Assembly: GCF_018336155.1 (NCBI RefSeq)
Contig: NZ_JAGYHF010000006.1
Span: forward strand, 124,001 to 188,000
Source of the DNA: Pseudomonas rustica
GTDB taxonomy: Bacteria; Pseudomonadota; Gammaproteobacteria; Pseudomonadales; Pseudomonadaceae
DNA: 64,000 nt
Reading direction: 5' to 3'
Shown: piece by piece, positions 45,234-54,879 of the stretch
Numbering within the stretch: position 1 is the first letter of the stretch
Layout of the letters: each line of letters begins with the position of its first letter
The notes under the pieces: generated by a model
The model's database searches: none
Told to the model about the DNA's origin: nothing
The model's input: the letters and a program-made list of their open reading frames with translations, nothing else
Made by a program: the position numbers and the translations under genes

Positions 45234-46408
45234 GCATAATTCGCTTCGAAGACGTAGACGTAATCTTCTCCAAGGATCCACGCGAGGCGCTCAAGCTGCT
45301 CGATCAGGGCATGACCCGTAACGAGATCCTGAAGAAAACCGGGCAAATCGTCGGCGTGGAAAAAGCCACGCTGGACGTCAACAAGGGCGAAATCTGCGTG
45401 CTGATGGGCCTGTCCGGTTCGGGCAAGTCGAGCCTGCTGCGCTGCATCAACGGCCTCAACACCGTGAGCCGTGGCAAGCTGTTCGTCGAGCATGAAGGCA
45501 AGCAGATCGACATCGCTTCCTGCACCCCGGCCGAGCTGAAAATGATGCGCACCCAACGCATCGCCATGGTCTTCCAGAAGTTCGCGCTGATGCCGTGGCT
45601 GACGGTGCGCGAAAACATCAGTTTCGGTCTGGAAATGCAGGGCCGTCCGGAGAAAGAACGGCGCAAACTGGTCGACGACAAACTCGAACTGGTCGGCCTG
45701 ACGCAATGGCGCAACAAGAAACCTGACGAACTCTCTGGTGGTATGCAGCAACGTGTTGGTCTGGCGCGGGCACTGGCGATGGACGCCGATATTTTGCTGA
45801 TGGACGAACCGTTCTCGGCACTCGACCCGTTGATCCGTCAGGGTCTGCAAGATGAGTTGTTGGAGCTGCAACGCAAGCTGAGCAAGACCATTGTGTTCGT
45901 GAGTCACGACCTTGATGAAGCACTGAAACTCGGCAGCCGCATCGCGATCATGAAAGACGGCCGGATCATTCAGTACAGCGTGCCGGAAGAGATCGTGCTC
46001 AACCCGGCGGACGACTATGTGCGCACGTTTGTCGCGCACACCAATCCGCTCAACGTGCTCTGCGGCCGCAGCCTGATGCGCACGCTGGACAACTGCAAAC
46101 GCATCAATGGTTCGGTGTGCCTGGATCCGGGCGGCGATTCGTGGCTGGATCTGGCTGAGGGCAACACCATCAAGGGTGCGCGGCAGAACGGTTCGGTGCT
46201 GAATTTGCAGAACTGGGCGCCGGGGCAAGCGGTGGAAGGGCTGGAGCGTAAGCCGACGCTGGTGGATTCGAACATCGGCATGCGCGATGCGTTGCAGATT
46301 CGTTATCAGACCGGCAACAAACTGGTGCTGCACGATAACAATCATGTGGTGGGGATCCTGGGCGACAGCGAGTTGTATCACGCGTTGCTGGGCAAGAACC
46401 TGGGCTAA
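45230..46408 (+). CDS. cbcV: Quaternary-amine ABC transporter ATPase
   Basis: 392 residues. Walker A GLSGSGKSS (about 63-71), signature LSGGMQQRVGLARAL, Walker B ILLMDEPFSALD and the H loop FVSHDLDEAL. The last 100 residues follow the ProV/OpuAA layout but carry a divergent regulatory part without a clear CBS pair. Powers choline, betaine and carnitine import. Last gene of cbcXWV, followed by hairpin 46427-46447. Confidence 0.95.
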   Translation: MSIIRFEDVDVIFSKDPREALKLLDQGMTRNEILKKTGQIVGVEKATLDVNKGEICVLMGLSGSGKSSLLRCINGLNTVSRGKLFVEHEGKQIDIASCTPAELKMMRTQRIAMVFQKFALMPWLTVRENISFGLEMQGRPEKERRKLVDDKLELVGLTQWRNKKPDELSGGMQQRVGLARALAMDADILLMDEPFSALDPLIRQGLQDELLELQRKLSKTIVFVSHDLDEALKLGSRIAIMKDGRIIQYSVPEEIVLNPADDYVRTFVAHTNPLNVLCGRSLMRTLDNCKRINGSVCLDPGGDSWLDLAEGNTIKGARQNGSVLNLQNWAPGQAVEGLERKPTLVDSNIGMRDALQIRYQTGNKLVLHDNNHVVGILGDSELYHALLGKNLG

Positions 46409-46426
46409 GAACCCCGGAGACAAAAA

Positions 46427-46447
46427 CGCCGCGAGAGGATCGCGGCG
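46427..46447 (+). terminator. GC-rich hairpin after cbcV
   Basis: CGCCGCGA / TCGCGGCG with loop GAGGA, preceded by AAAAA. The expected T run is missing because a family A element begins at the next base (46448). Possibly a terminator cut short by that element. Confidence 0.55.
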
Positions 46448-46558
46448 TGATCGTTCCCACGCTCTGCGTGGGAATGCAGCCCGGGACGCTCCGCGTCCCA
46501 CAACAGCGGACGCGGAGCGTCCATTGATGCATTCCCACGCGGAGCGTGGGAACGATCA
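46448..46558. repeat. Palindromic repeat family A, copy 8
   Basis: 111-bp full element lying between two hairpins in the convergent gap of cbcV and betT. Confidence 0.9.
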
Positions 46559-46560
46559 TG

Positions 46561-46592
46561 CAAAAGGGGCTCAATCGAGCCCCTTTTGTTTT
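46561..46592. terminator. Bidirectional terminator between cbcV and betT
   Basis: Perfect 12-bp stem CAAAAGGGGCTC / GAGCCCCTTTTG with loop AATC, T-rich on both sides. It can stop cbcV from the left and betT from the right. Confidence 0.88.
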
Positions 46593-46598
46593 AGCGGT

Positions 46599-48596
46599 TT
46601 AGCTATACACCCGGCCAAGGAGCTGCCGATGGCTTTCAAACTGATCGAGCACATCCCGCGTGATCTGATCCTGCGTGAAGCCCATCAGGTCGTAATCCTG
46701 GCTGCCGTTGTGCAAATACACTTCAGCACGGTAGTAACGCTGGCGCGCTTCATCGGACTGCGCCGATTCAGTCGGCGTCGCCAGATAACCGTCCAGGCTG
46801 ACTTCGTAAACGAAGGGGTTGCCCTCTTCCATCTCGACGCGCACGCCCATGCAACGCTTGGATTTACCCAGCAGCGTCTGCACTGTCAGACCCTGCGCAC
46901 GCATCTGCGCGGTGGCATCTTCCAGCGCCGGGCTGACTTGTTTGTCCATGAAACGCTGCACCACCGATTGGCTCGGCTGCAGATCAAGTTGCGTCAGACG
47001 CTCGCTGAAACCGCGACGACCACGCTCCGCCAGTTGCGCTTGCTCCTGTTCGATCTGCACGTCCTGGCGCATCGCCTTGTGCAGGCCGAACATGAAGAAC
47101 ACCAGCACCACCGAGAACGGCAGACCGGCCAGCACGACCATGGTTTGCATGGCTTCGAAGTTACCGGCGAACAGCAGGCCGATGGTCACCAGGGTGATCA
47201 CGGCCGACCAGAAAATCCGCAGCCAGTGCGGCGCATCTTCATCAACGTTGCCGCCCTTGCAGGACAGGTTCGCCATCATCACCGCGCCAGAGTCGGCCGG
47301 GGTCAGGAACAGCACGAAGCCAACAAAGATCGACACACCGATGACGATTTTCGACGCCGGGTAATGCTCAAGCATTTGGTAGATCGCCATCGATGGCTGT
47401 TCCAGCGCCGTCTTGCCGAGCTCCACCGCCCCTTGGTTGATCACCAGATCCAGCGCCGAGTTACCGAAGATCGACAGCCAGGCCAAAGTGAAGCCCAGCG
47501 GAATCAGCAGTACGCCAGCCACCAGTTCACGCACGGTGCGACCACGGGAAATACGCGCGATGAACATGCCGACGAATGGCGCCCAGGAAATCCACCAGGC
47601 CCAGTAGAACAGTGTCCACAGGCCCATCCAGCGTTCGGTTTTCTCGGCGCTGCCTTCGTACACATACAGGTCGAAGGTTTTCAGCACGATGCCGTTGAGG
47701 TAATCGCCGATGTTCTGCACGAAGCCGTTGAGCAGGTGCAAGGTCGGGCCGAACAACAGCACGAAAATCAGCAGACCGCTGAACAGCACGATGTTCAGGT
47801 TGGACAGACGACGAATGCCGTTTTCCACGCCGGACACCGCAGCGATGGTCGCCACGGTGCTCATCACGATGATCACGATCAGCAGGTTGGTGTTGCTGTG
47901 CTCCATGCCGAACAGGTTTTCCAGGCCCGACGACACTTGCAGCGAACCAATCCCCAGGTTCGTCACCAGACCCAGCAGCGTTACGAACATGCCGAAGCCG
48001 TCCACCGCGTGACCGGCCGCGCCTTTGACCCAACGCTCGCCGACCAGCGGATACAGCGCCGAACGCAACGCCAGCGGCTGGTTATGACGGTAAGCAAAGT
48101 ACGCCACGGCCAGACCGACCAGTGCATAAATCGCCCAGCCGTGCAGGCCCCAATGCAGGAACGTCAGTTGCACCGCCTGACGCGCGGCCATGTTGGTGGC
48201 CGAGGCGCCTTCTGGCGGATTGAAATAGTGATCCAGCGGCTCGGACGCGCCGAAGTACAGCAGCGAAATACCGATACCCGACGAGAACAGCATCCCCGCC
48301 CAGGCGCCGTAACTGAAATCCGGGGTGTCGTCCTTGCTGCCCAGTTTGAGTTTGCCGTACGAGGAAAACGCCAGACCGACGACAAAGACCAGATAGGCGG
48401 CGATCACCACCATGTAGTACCAGCCGAAGCTGCGCGACAACCAGGCCTGAGCGATACCCAACAGTCTGCCGGCCTCTTGCGGGGCGATAATCAGAATGGC
48501 GGTCAACAACAGAATCAGCGCGGTAGAGGTGTAAAACACCCAACCGTTGACCGTCACCTTCTCGGGCGGGGTCTTTATTAGCGAGGCAGAACTCAT
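46599..48596 (-). CDS. betT: BCCT-family choline transporter BetT
   Basis: 665 residues from the ATG at 48596. Twelve membrane helices with the BCCT core (GIGISLLYFGASEP near the start; WTLFYWAWWISWAPFVGMFIARISRGRTVRE, the aromatic substrate segment). The roughly 140-residue cytoplasmic C-terminus is typical of osmosensing BetT proteins (QSVVQRFMDKQVSPALE). Ion-driven choline uptake feeding BetA/BetB. Divergent from betI; a BetI-like palindrome and a terminator-like hairpin lie in its leader. Confidence 0.94.
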   Translation of the reverse strand: MSSASLIKTPPEKVTVNGWVFYTSTALILLLTAILIIAPQEAGRLLGIAQAWLSRSFGWYYMVVIAAYLVFVVGLAFSSYGKLKLGSKDDTPDFSYGAWAGMLFSSGIGISLLYFGASEPLDHYFNPPEGASATNMAARQAVQLTFLHWGLHGWAIYALVGLAVAYFAYRHNQPLALRSALYPLVGERWVKGAAGHAVDGFGMFVTLLGLVTNLGIGSLQVSSGLENLFGMEHSNTNLLIVIIVMSTVATIAAVSGVENGIRRLSNLNIVLFSGLLIFVLLFGPTLHLLNGFVQNIGDYLNGIVLKTFDLYVYEGSAEKTERWMGLWTLFYWAWWISWAPFVGMFIARISRGRTVRELVAGVLLIPLGFTLAWLSIFGNSALDLVINQGAVELGKTALEQPSMAIYQMLEHYPASKIVIGVSIFVGFVLFLTPADSGAVMMANLSCKGGNVDEDAPHWLRIFWSAVITLVTIGLLFAGNFEAMQTMVVLAGLPFSVVLVFFMFGLHKAMRQDVQIEQEQAQLAERGRRGFSERLTQLDLQPSQSVVQRFMDKQVSPALEDATAQMRAQGLTVQTLLGKSKRCMGVRVEMEEGNPFVYEVSLDGYLATPTESAQSDEARQRYYRAEVYLHNGSQDYDLMGFTQDQITRDVLDQFESHRQLLGRVYS

Positions 48597-48700
48597 GGCA
48601 CAAATGCTCCAGGCAGTGCGAGAGAAGAACACAAGGCAACACGGCACCCGGCTAATCGGTTAGTTGGCAGCCGACCGACGGGTGATATAAAGACACCCCG

Positions 48701-48747
48701 AAAAAAGCCCGAACCCTGAGAGCGCCGTGGCGTATAGGGTTCGAGCG
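48701..48747 (-). terminator. Terminator-like hairpin in betT leader
   Basis: CGAACCCT (48710-48717) pairs with AGGGTTCG (48736-48743), with an inner CGCC-GT-GGCG stem. On the minus strand it is followed by six T. It lies 105-150 bases before the betT start and before the betI operator region, so a betT transcript starting at the divergent promoter would cross it. Either an attenuator or a stop for reverse transcription. Confidence 0.6.
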
Positions 48748-48829
48748 GTTTTGGATGTCAGTTTTTGCGCCATTCACATGTGGGAAAAATCTGTAAACAG
48801 CGACGATTTGTCGCAGATCTTATTCTTTG

Positions 48830-48849
48830 TTGATTGAACGTTCAATCAA
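48830..48849. promoter_or_regulatory. BetI operator: 20-bp perfect palindrome
   Basis: TTGATTGAACGTTCAATCAA is fully self-complementary and lies between betT and betI, 71 bases before the betI start. TetR-family repressors bind such sites, and BetI is known to repress bet genes until choline or betaine aldehyde accumulates. Confidence 0.85.
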
Positions 48850-48919
48850 AACAAAATAGACTGGCCCTCAATCCGATGAGCGTTGATCGCCCCTCGGAAG
48901 GCCTAAGGAGATGTGCAAG

Positions 48920-49513
48920 ATGCCCAAGGTCGGTATGCAACCCATCCGCCGCCAACAACTGATCGAAGCCACTTTGCAGGCGGTCGATCAGGTCGGAATG
49001 GGGGACGCCAGCATTGCGCTGATCGCCCGTTTGGCCGGTGTCTCGAATGGCATCATCAGTCATTACTTTCAGGACAAGAACGGCCTGATTGCCGCCACGA
49101 TGCGGTATCTGATGAGCGACCTCAGCGAGAACGTCACCCTGCGCCGCCAAGCGCTGGCAGATGACAGCCCACGGGCGCATCTGCAGGTGATCATCGAAGG
49201 CAACTTCGACGCCAGCCAGGTCAATGGCCCGGCAATGAAAACCTGGCTGGCCTTTTGGGCCACCAGCATGCACCAGCCGTCTTTGCACAGGTTGCAGCGG
49301 ATCAACGATCACCGTCTGTATTCCAACCTGTGCTGCGAGTTCCGCCGTGTGTTGCCGCTTGAAGATGCGCGCACCGCAGCGCGTGGCCTGGCAGCGTTGA
49401 TTGACGGTTTGTGGTTGCGCGGCGCGCTGTCGGGAGATGCTTTCGACACGGCGCAGGCGCAACAGATCGCTTACGAATACATGGATTTCCAATTGGCCAA
49501 GAAGGTGAGCTAG
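48920..49513 (+). CDS. betI: Choline-responsive repressor BetI
   Basis: 197 residues, the normal length. TetR N-terminal HTH ([41 protein letters not shown]) and helical ligand domain ending [12 protein letters not shown]. The start at 48920 (MPKVG) fits AAGGAG 11 bases upstream; an ATG at 48911 would sit on that site. It represses betIBA and probably betT through the palindrome at 48830. First gene of betIBA. Confidence 0.95.
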   Translation: MPKVGMQPIRRQQLIEATLQAVDQVGMGDASIALIARLAGVSNGIISHYFQDKNGLIAATMRYLMSDLSENVTLRRQALADDSPRAHLQVIIEGNFDASQVNGPAMKTWLAFWATSMHQPSLHRLQRINDHRLYSNLCCEFRRVLPLEDARTAARGLAALIDGLWLRGALSGDAFDTAQAQQIAYEYMDFQLAKKVS

Positions 49514-49601
49514 AGCACACAGAAAACGCTCGGCCCCTCACTGCCACCGCAGCCTCACCGCGGTGGTCAACGCCAACCACTAATGCACTTGCGAGGACAC
49601 T

Positions 49602-51074
49602 ATGGCCCGTTTCGAACTGCAAAAACTTTACATCGATGGCGCGTACTCGGACGCCGGCAGCGATGCCACCTTCGAAGCCATCAACCCGGCTAACGGTGAA
49701 GTCCTCGCACAGGTGCAACGTGCGACCAAGGAAGACGTCGAGCGCGCTGTAGTCGCCGCTGAAAAGGGCCAGAAAATCTGGGCCGCGATGACTGCCATGG
49801 AGCGTTCGCGCATCCTGCGTCGTGCCGTCGACATCCTGCGCGAGCGCAACGATGAACTGGCCGCGCTGGAAACCCTGGACACCGGTAAATCCTTCTCCGA
49901 AACCAAGTACGTCGACATCGTTACCGGCGCTGACGTGCTGGAATACTACGCAGGCCTGGTGCCGGCGATCGAAGGCGAGCAGATTCCACTGCGCGACACT
50001 TCTTTCGTCTACACCCGTCGCGAGCCGCTGGGCGTTGTCGCCGGTATCGGCGCGTGGAACTACCCGATCCAGATCGCGCTGTGGAAATCCGCGCCAGCCC
50101 TGGCCGCCGGTAACGCGATGATCTTCAAGCCAAGCGAAGTCACCTCGCTGACCACGCTGAAGCTGGCCGAGATCTTCACCGAAGCCGGTCTGCCAAACGG
50201 CGTGTTCAACGTCCTGACCGGCAGCGGCCGTGAAGTCGGTACCTGGCTGACCGAGCACCCGCGCATCGAAAAAATCTCCTTCACCGGCGGCACCGACACT
50301 GGCAAGAAGGTAATGGCCAGCGCTTCGGCTTCGTCGCTGAAAGACGTGACCATGGAACTGGGCGGCAAGTCCCCGCTGATCATCTGCGACGACGCCGATC
50401 TCGATCGCGCTGCCGACACCGCGATGATGGCCAACTTCTACAGCTCCGGTCAGGTCTGCACCAACGGCACTCGCGTGTTCGTTCCGGCGCACCTGAAAGC
50501 CGCTTTCGAAGCCAAGATCGTTGAACGCGTTGCACGCATCCGCATCGGCAACCCGGAAGACGAAAACACCAACTTCGGCCCGCTAGTCAGCTTCGCGCAC
50601 ATGGAAAGCGTGCTGGGCTACATCGCCAAGGGTAAAGAGCAAGGCGCCCGCGTACTGTGCGGCGGCGAGCGTCTGACCGACGGCGAATTCGCCAAAGGCG
50701 CATTCGTCGCACCGACCGTGTTCACCGATTGCACCGACGACATGACCATCGTTCGTGAAGAAATCTTTGGCCCGGTCATGGCGATCCTCTCCTACGAAAC
50801 CGAAGAAGAAGTGATCCGCCGCGCCAACGACACCGACTTCGGCCTGGCCGCCGGTATCGTCACCAAAGACCTGAACCGTGCCCACCGCGTGATTCATCAA
50901 CTGGAAGCCGGTATCTGCTGGATCAACGCCTGGGGCGAGTCCGACGCAAAAATGCCGGTCGGCGGCTACAAGCAGTCGGGTGTTGGCCGTGAAAACGGCA
51001 TCAGCTCGCTGAACAACTTCACCCGCATCAAATCGGTACAGGTCGAGCTGGGCGATTACGTTTCGGTGTTCTAA
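49602..51074 (+). CDS. betB: Betaine aldehyde dehydrogenase
   Basis: 490 residues, same length as the structurally studied P. aeruginosa enzyme. ALDH fold: [18 protein letters not shown], the general-base Glu in [10 protein letters not shown] (about 252) and nucleophilic Cys in [11 protein letters not shown] (about 286). Oxidises betaine aldehyde to glycine betaine with NAD(P)+. GAGGACACT precedes the ATG; 88 bases after betI. Confidence 0.97.
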   Translation: MARFELQKLYIDGAYSDAGSDATFEAINPANGEVLAQVQRATKEDVERAVVAAEKGQKIWAAMTAMERSRILRRAVDILRERNDELAALETLDTGKSFSETKYVDIVTGADVLEYYAGLVPAIEGEQIPLRDTSFVYTRREPLGVVAGIGAWNYPIQIALWKSAPALAAGNAMIFKPSEVTSLTTLKLAEIFTEAGLPNGVFNVLTGSGREVGTWLTEHPRIEKISFTGGTDTGKKVMASASASSLKDVTMELGGKSPLIICDDADLDRAADTAMMANFYSSGQVCTNGTRVFVPAHLKAAFEAKIVERVARIRIGNPEDENTNFGPLVSFAHMESVLGYIAKGKEQGARVLCGGERLTDGEFAKGAFVAPTVFTDCTDDMTIVREEIFGPVMAILSYETEEEVIRRANDTDFGLAAGIVTKDLNRAHRVIHQLEAGICWINAWGESDAKMPVGGYKQSGVGRENGISSLNNFTRIKSVQVELGDYVSVF

Positions 51075-51105
51075 AACCCGAGATCTGTATTGCCCGCGAG
51101 GGCCT

Positions 51106-51199
51106 CTTCGCGAGCAAGCCCGCTCCCACAAGGAGCCCGTGGCGGACACATATCCTGTGTACACCAGAGTTCAAATGTGGGAGCGGGCTTGCTCGCGAA
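51106..51199. repeat. Family C REP doublet, copy 5
   Basis: 94 bp, arms CTTCGCGAGCAAGCCCGCTC and complement with a longer spacer. It lies between betB and betA in the operon. Confidence 0.9.
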
Positions 51200-51255
51200 T
51201 CGAGTGCGAAGCACTCGTCAGGCCGACATGACCACATCTAAAGAGGGTGCATTCA

Positions 51256-52959
51256 ATGTCCCAAGAATTCGATTACATCATCATCGGTGCCGGCTCGGCC
51301 GGTAACACCCTGGCGACCCGTCTGACTGAAGACGCCGGCGTCACCGTTCTGCTGCTCGAAGCAGGCGGCCCTGATTACCGTCTCGACTTCCGCACGCAAA
51401 TGCCGGCTGCTCTGGCGTTCCCGCTGCAAGGTCGTCGCTACAACTGGGCTTACGAAACCGACCCCGAGCCACACATGGACGGTCGCCGGATGGAATGCGG
51501 TCGCGGCAAAGGCCTCGGCGGTTCCTCGCTGATCAACGGCATGTGCTACATCCGTGGTAACGCAATGGACTACGACGGCTGGGCGAAACTGCCGGGCCTG
51601 GAAAACTGGTCGTACCTCGACTGCCTGCCGTACTTCCGCAAAGCCGAAACCCGCGACATCGGCCCGAACGATTACCACGGTGGCGAAGGCCCGGTCAGCG
51701 TGACCACGCCGAAGGCTGGCAACAACCCGTTGTTCCACGCCATGGTTGAAGCGGGCGTACAAGCCGGTTACCCGCGCACCGAAGACTTGAACGGTTACCA
51801 GCAGGAAGGCTTCGGCCCGATGGACCGCACCGTGACGCCGAACGGCCGTCGTGCTTCCACCGCCCGTGGCTACCTCGACACCGCGAAAAAGCGTTCGACC
51901 CTGACCATCGTCACCCACGCCCTGACCGACAAGATTCTGTTCGAAGGCAAGCGTGCGGTTGGCGTGCGTTATCTGGTCGGTTCGGCTGAAGAGCGCGTTG
52001 AAGTCAAAGCGCGCAAAGAAGTGCTGCTGTGCTCCGGCGCCATCGCTTCGCCGCAGATTCTGCAGCGTTCCGGTGTCGGCCCGGCCGAACTGCTGAAGTC
52101 GCTCGACATCCCGGTGGTTCACGACCTGCCAGGCGTCGGTGAAAACCTGCAGGATCACCTTGAGCTGTACCTGCAATACGCCTGCACCCAACCGGTTTCG
52201 CTGTACCCGTCGCTGCTCTGGTACAACCAGCCAGCCATCGGTGCCGAATGGTTGTTCAACGGCACCGGCATCGGCGCCAGCAACCAGTTCGAAGCCGGCG
52301 GTTTCATCCGTTCGCGTCCGGAATTCGAATGGCCGAACATTCAGTACCACTTCCTGCCGGTGGCGATTAATTACAACGGCAGCAACGGTGTGAAAGAGCA
52401 CGGTTTCCAGGCGCACATGGGTTCCATGCGCTCGCCAAGCCGTGGTCGCATCCAGGCCAAGTCGAAAGACCCGCGCCAGCACCCGAGCATCCTGTTCAAC
52501 TACATGGCCACCGAGCAAGACTGGCAGGAATTCCGCGACGGCATCCGCCTGACCCGTGAAATCATGCAGCAGCCTGCGCTGGACGCTTTCCGTGGCCGCG
52601 AAATCAGCCCGGGCATCGAAGTGCAAACCGATGAGCAACTCGACAAGTTCATTCGCGAGCACGCCGAAACCGCGTTCCACCCGTCCTGCTCGTGCAAGAT
52701 GGGCACCGACGAGATGGCTGTGGTTGATGGCGAAGGTCGCGTGCACGGCATGCAGAGCCTGCGTGTGGTCGATGCTTCGATCATGCCGATCATCACCACC
52801 GGCAACCTCAACGCGCCGACGATCATGATCGCCGAGAAAATCGCCGACAAGATCCGTGGCCGCCAGTCGCTGCCACGCAGCACCGCACCGTACTACGTCG
52901 CGGGCGATGCACCGGTGAAGGGCAAGCCGATGCGTGATATCACCCCGGCTGCGCACTGA
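51256..52959 (+). CDS. betA: Choline dehydrogenase
   Basis: 567 residues from the ATG at 51256. GMC oxidoreductase: FAD motif [41 protein letters not shown] and the C-terminal active-site His in [12 protein letters not shown], with the second His/Asn in [15 protein letters not shown]. Membrane-associated enzyme oxidising choline to betaine aldehyde. Last gene of betIBA; its own terminator follows at 52982. Confidence 0.97.
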   Translation: MSQEFDYIIIGAGSAGNTLATRLTEDAGVTVLLLEAGGPDYRLDFRTQMPAALAFPLQGRRYNWAYETDPEPHMDGRRMECGRGKGLGGSSLINGMCYIRGNAMDYDGWAKLPGLENWSYLDCLPYFRKAETRDIGPNDYHGGEGPVSVTTPKAGNNPLFHAMVEAGVQAGYPRTEDLNGYQQEGFGPMDRTVTPNGRRASTARGYLDTAKKRSTLTIVTHALTDKILFEGKRAVGVRYLVGSAEERVEVKARKEVLLCSGAIASPQILQRSGVGPAELLKSLDIPVVHDLPGVGENLQDHLELYLQYACTQPVSLYPSLLWYNQPAIGAEWLFNGTGIGASNQFEAGGFIRSRPEFEWPNIQYHFLPVAINYNGSNGVKEHGFQAHMGSMRSPSRGRIQAKSKDPRQHPSILFNYMATEQDWQEFRDGIRLTREIMQQPALDAFRGREISPGIEVQTDEQLDKFIREHAETAFHPSCSCKMGTDEMAVVDGEGRVHGMQSLRVVDASIMPIITTGNLNAPTIMIAEKIADKIRGRQSLPRSTAPYYVAGDAPVKGKPMRDITPAAH

Positions 52960-52981
52960 CAGCCCGCTACTCACGCAATCG

Positions 52982-53022
52982 AAAGCCGCCGTTTCTTTTT
53001 ATAGAATCGGCGGCTTTTTTAT
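52982..53022 (+). terminator. Rho-independent terminator of betIBA
   Basis: Stem AAAGCCGCCG / CGGCGGCTTT (with short bulge ATTCT/AGAAT) followed by TTTTTT, 23 bases after the betA stop. Confidence 0.92.
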
Positions 53023-53155
53023 TCGCTTTGCACAACTCACTCTGGGCAATTAGCCATCCGCAGAACAAACAAGTCTTGTAATAATTGCCAACAACTGCTT
53101 TCAAATAAAAACATTAGTATGCGCGCCAGCAAAAACCATAACCCAAGGAAGGCCA

Positions 53156-54154
53156 ATGGCGCTCAACTGCAATAAACGATTTATGTCTGCCGATTTATTT
53201 CGCCAGAAACTTTCCCGAGAAACAACTGTTACTCTTGATTTCAGTTACCTGAGCGGCGTCATTGAGTCGTGGTGGAAAAAGAACAGCGCACAAGATATAC
53301 ACACCCTCAAAATAAAACTGACAAGCTTGTTTCTCGAACACCTTCACTCAGAAGACGCTGCCTATTTTGATAAAATCGGCTGCGCTGGCGGCGTTGCCGC
53401 CGTATGCATCCGAAACATATTCAAAATCGACTCTCCCAAACTGGCCCTCACTGTCCACGAAGCATTGGCCGACCTGTTCCACTTGACCGATATTAAATAT
53501 GAGTATGAAGATCATAAAGCGCTGTATCTGAAACCGTTCGGTGAAAACTTTCGGGAATGGGGTAACGGCCACGGCGACATTACGCCGCACTCTGATGATC
53601 TTTATGAACATCTGAATGTCGATTTACTTGCGCTCACCGTATGCCGAGACACAACCCAAACGCCGACCGCTTATTATTATCCTGCCGACTTGCTGCTCCC
53701 CCTCGACGACGAAGAACTGCAAACTTTATTCGGCATGCGGGCGATTTTTGTGTCCGGCAAAAACGTCACCGGGACGAAAGAAAGAGTGCGTAATGTCGTT
53801 GAATATGACGATTGGAATGGTTACCGATTTTCACTGGACTTCCGTATCGACGCTCAAAGTGGCGAGCGGATGCGGGCAATCAACGGTGGTCAAGAGGTGC
53901 TGGATAAAATCCGCGCAGGACTGTCAGCCGCGAAATGCAACCTTTCCACTGCAGAAACAGGCACGTTCCTGATTGTTGCCAACAACAAAGTACTGCATGC
54001 GCGCCCCACGCTTGATATCAGCGTCAATGAGGCTCGCTCACGCGCTGCCGAATCAACATTTGCTACAACACCACGCCTGCTGTTTCGCAGTAAAGGGCCT
54101 CGCAAGCAGTACTATTCGTTGAACGAACAGCCAGCCCTGTTGGTAGCCAACTGA
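53156..54154 (+). CDS. 2-oxoglutarate/Fe(II) dioxygenase-like protein (clavaminate synthase-like superfamily)
   Basis: 332 residues; AAGGAAGG just before the ATG. The likely iron triad is H145-x-D147 (ITPHSDDLYEH) with distal H281 (NKVLHARPTL); R311 (LLFRSKGPR) may bind 2-oxoglutarate. This layout recalls the TauD/clavaminate-synthase group that hydroxylates free amino acids (VioC, AsnO, KDO types), but identity is low by eye and the substrate is not known. The next two genes encode an AzlC/AzlD amino-acid exporter with one- and four-base overlaps, so the product is probably an exported hydroxylated amino acid. The gene is AT-richer, with many AAA, ATA and TTA codons, suggesting transfer. An alternative HxD (H139/D141) is possible. 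Confidence 0.72.
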   Translation: MALNCNKRFMSADLFRQKLSRETTVTLDFSYLSGVIESWWKKNSAQDIHTLKIKLTSLFLEHLHSEDAAYFDKIGCAGGVAAVCIRNIFKIDSPKLALTVHEALADLFHLTDIKYEYEDHKALYLKPFGENFREWGNGHGDITPHSDDLYEHLNVDLLALTVCRDTTQTPTAYYYPADLLLPLDDEELQTLFGMRAIFVSGKNVTGTKERVRNVVEYDDWNGYRFSLDFRIDAQSGERMRAINGGQEVLDKIRAGLSAAKCNLSTAETGTFLIVANNKVLHARPTLDISVNEARSRAAESTFATTPRLLFRSKGPRKQYYSLNEQPALLVAN

Positions 54155-54879
54155 TGAGTGCTTGCCAACCACTACACCAATCCACTTTCATGCAAACGCT
54201 TAGAGATGGCGGACGCGACGCTATCAGTTTTGGCGTCGCGTTCATCTTTCTATATCTATCAATCGGGATGCTGGGCGCAACACAAGCACTCTCGCTGAGT
54301 CAGGTGCTGGCGACAACGTTGTTCATTTTTTCCACACCTTTGCAGTTTCTGCTAATACAAAACCATAGCGACGGCTGGTTGTTGATTCCAATCATCCTGG
54401 CGCTCAATGCTCGTTTTGTCTTGCTTTCAGCGACACTGGTACCTCATCTGAAAACGACGTCGACGCGCCAGATTCTGGCGTCGCTGATTTTGTTTACGCC
54501 ATCAATCTTCACAGCCTGCATGACACGTTTCAAACAAAGCGCCAGCTTCCCTTTTGCGTATTTGCTTGGCGTAGGCGCGCCGATCTTCGCCGTATCGATT
54601 ATCTGCACCTACATCGGATTTGTGGCTGGAGCAGGTTTGAGCTCACCGGTGATCGCTGCCGCCATTACCATGCTACTACCCCTTCAATTTACCGCGCTGG
54701 CCGGCAAGCACTGGCCACACTACATGGAGGTTTCCAGCTATTGGCTGGGTTTCATCAGCGCCCCTCTGCTAGTCCTGCTGTTCAAAGACTACAGCCTGTT
54801 GATAACGCCCTTCGTCATTGGCGGCTTGATAGTGATGATTGAAAATTGCTGCAGTCGCAAAGGAGCAACCAGTCAATGA
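54154..54879 (+). CDS. AzlC-family exporter large subunit
   Basis: 241 residues with about seven or eight membrane helices. AzlC features: GFAFIF-type start (ISFGVAFIFLYLSIGML), ILALNARFVLLSATLVPHL (the NARF/NLR region conserved in AzlC) and PLQFTALAGKHWPHYMEV. AzlCD/BrnFE pairs export branched-chain amino acids, methionine or analogues such as 4-azaleucine. Its start overlaps the dioxygenase stop by one base and its stop overlaps azlD by four, giving a tightly coupled three-gene unit. Weaker than usual similarity, so the cargo may differ. Confidence 0.83.
   Translation: MSACQPLHQSTFMQTLRDGGRDAISFGVAFIFLYLSIGMLGATQALSLSQVLATTLFIFSTPLQFLLIQNHSDGWLLIPIILALNARFVLLSATLVPHLKTTSTRQILASLILFTPSIFTACMTRFKQSASFPFAYLLGVGAPIFAVSIICTYIGFVAGAGLSSPVIAAAITMLLPLQFTALAGKHWPHYMEVSSYWLGFISAPLLVLLFKDYSLLITPFVIGGLIVMIENCCSRKGATSQ

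Noticed and set aside
46287..48581. 764-codon plus-strand frame
   Set aside because: Starts inside cbcV, crosses terminators and a palindrome, and is antisense to betT.
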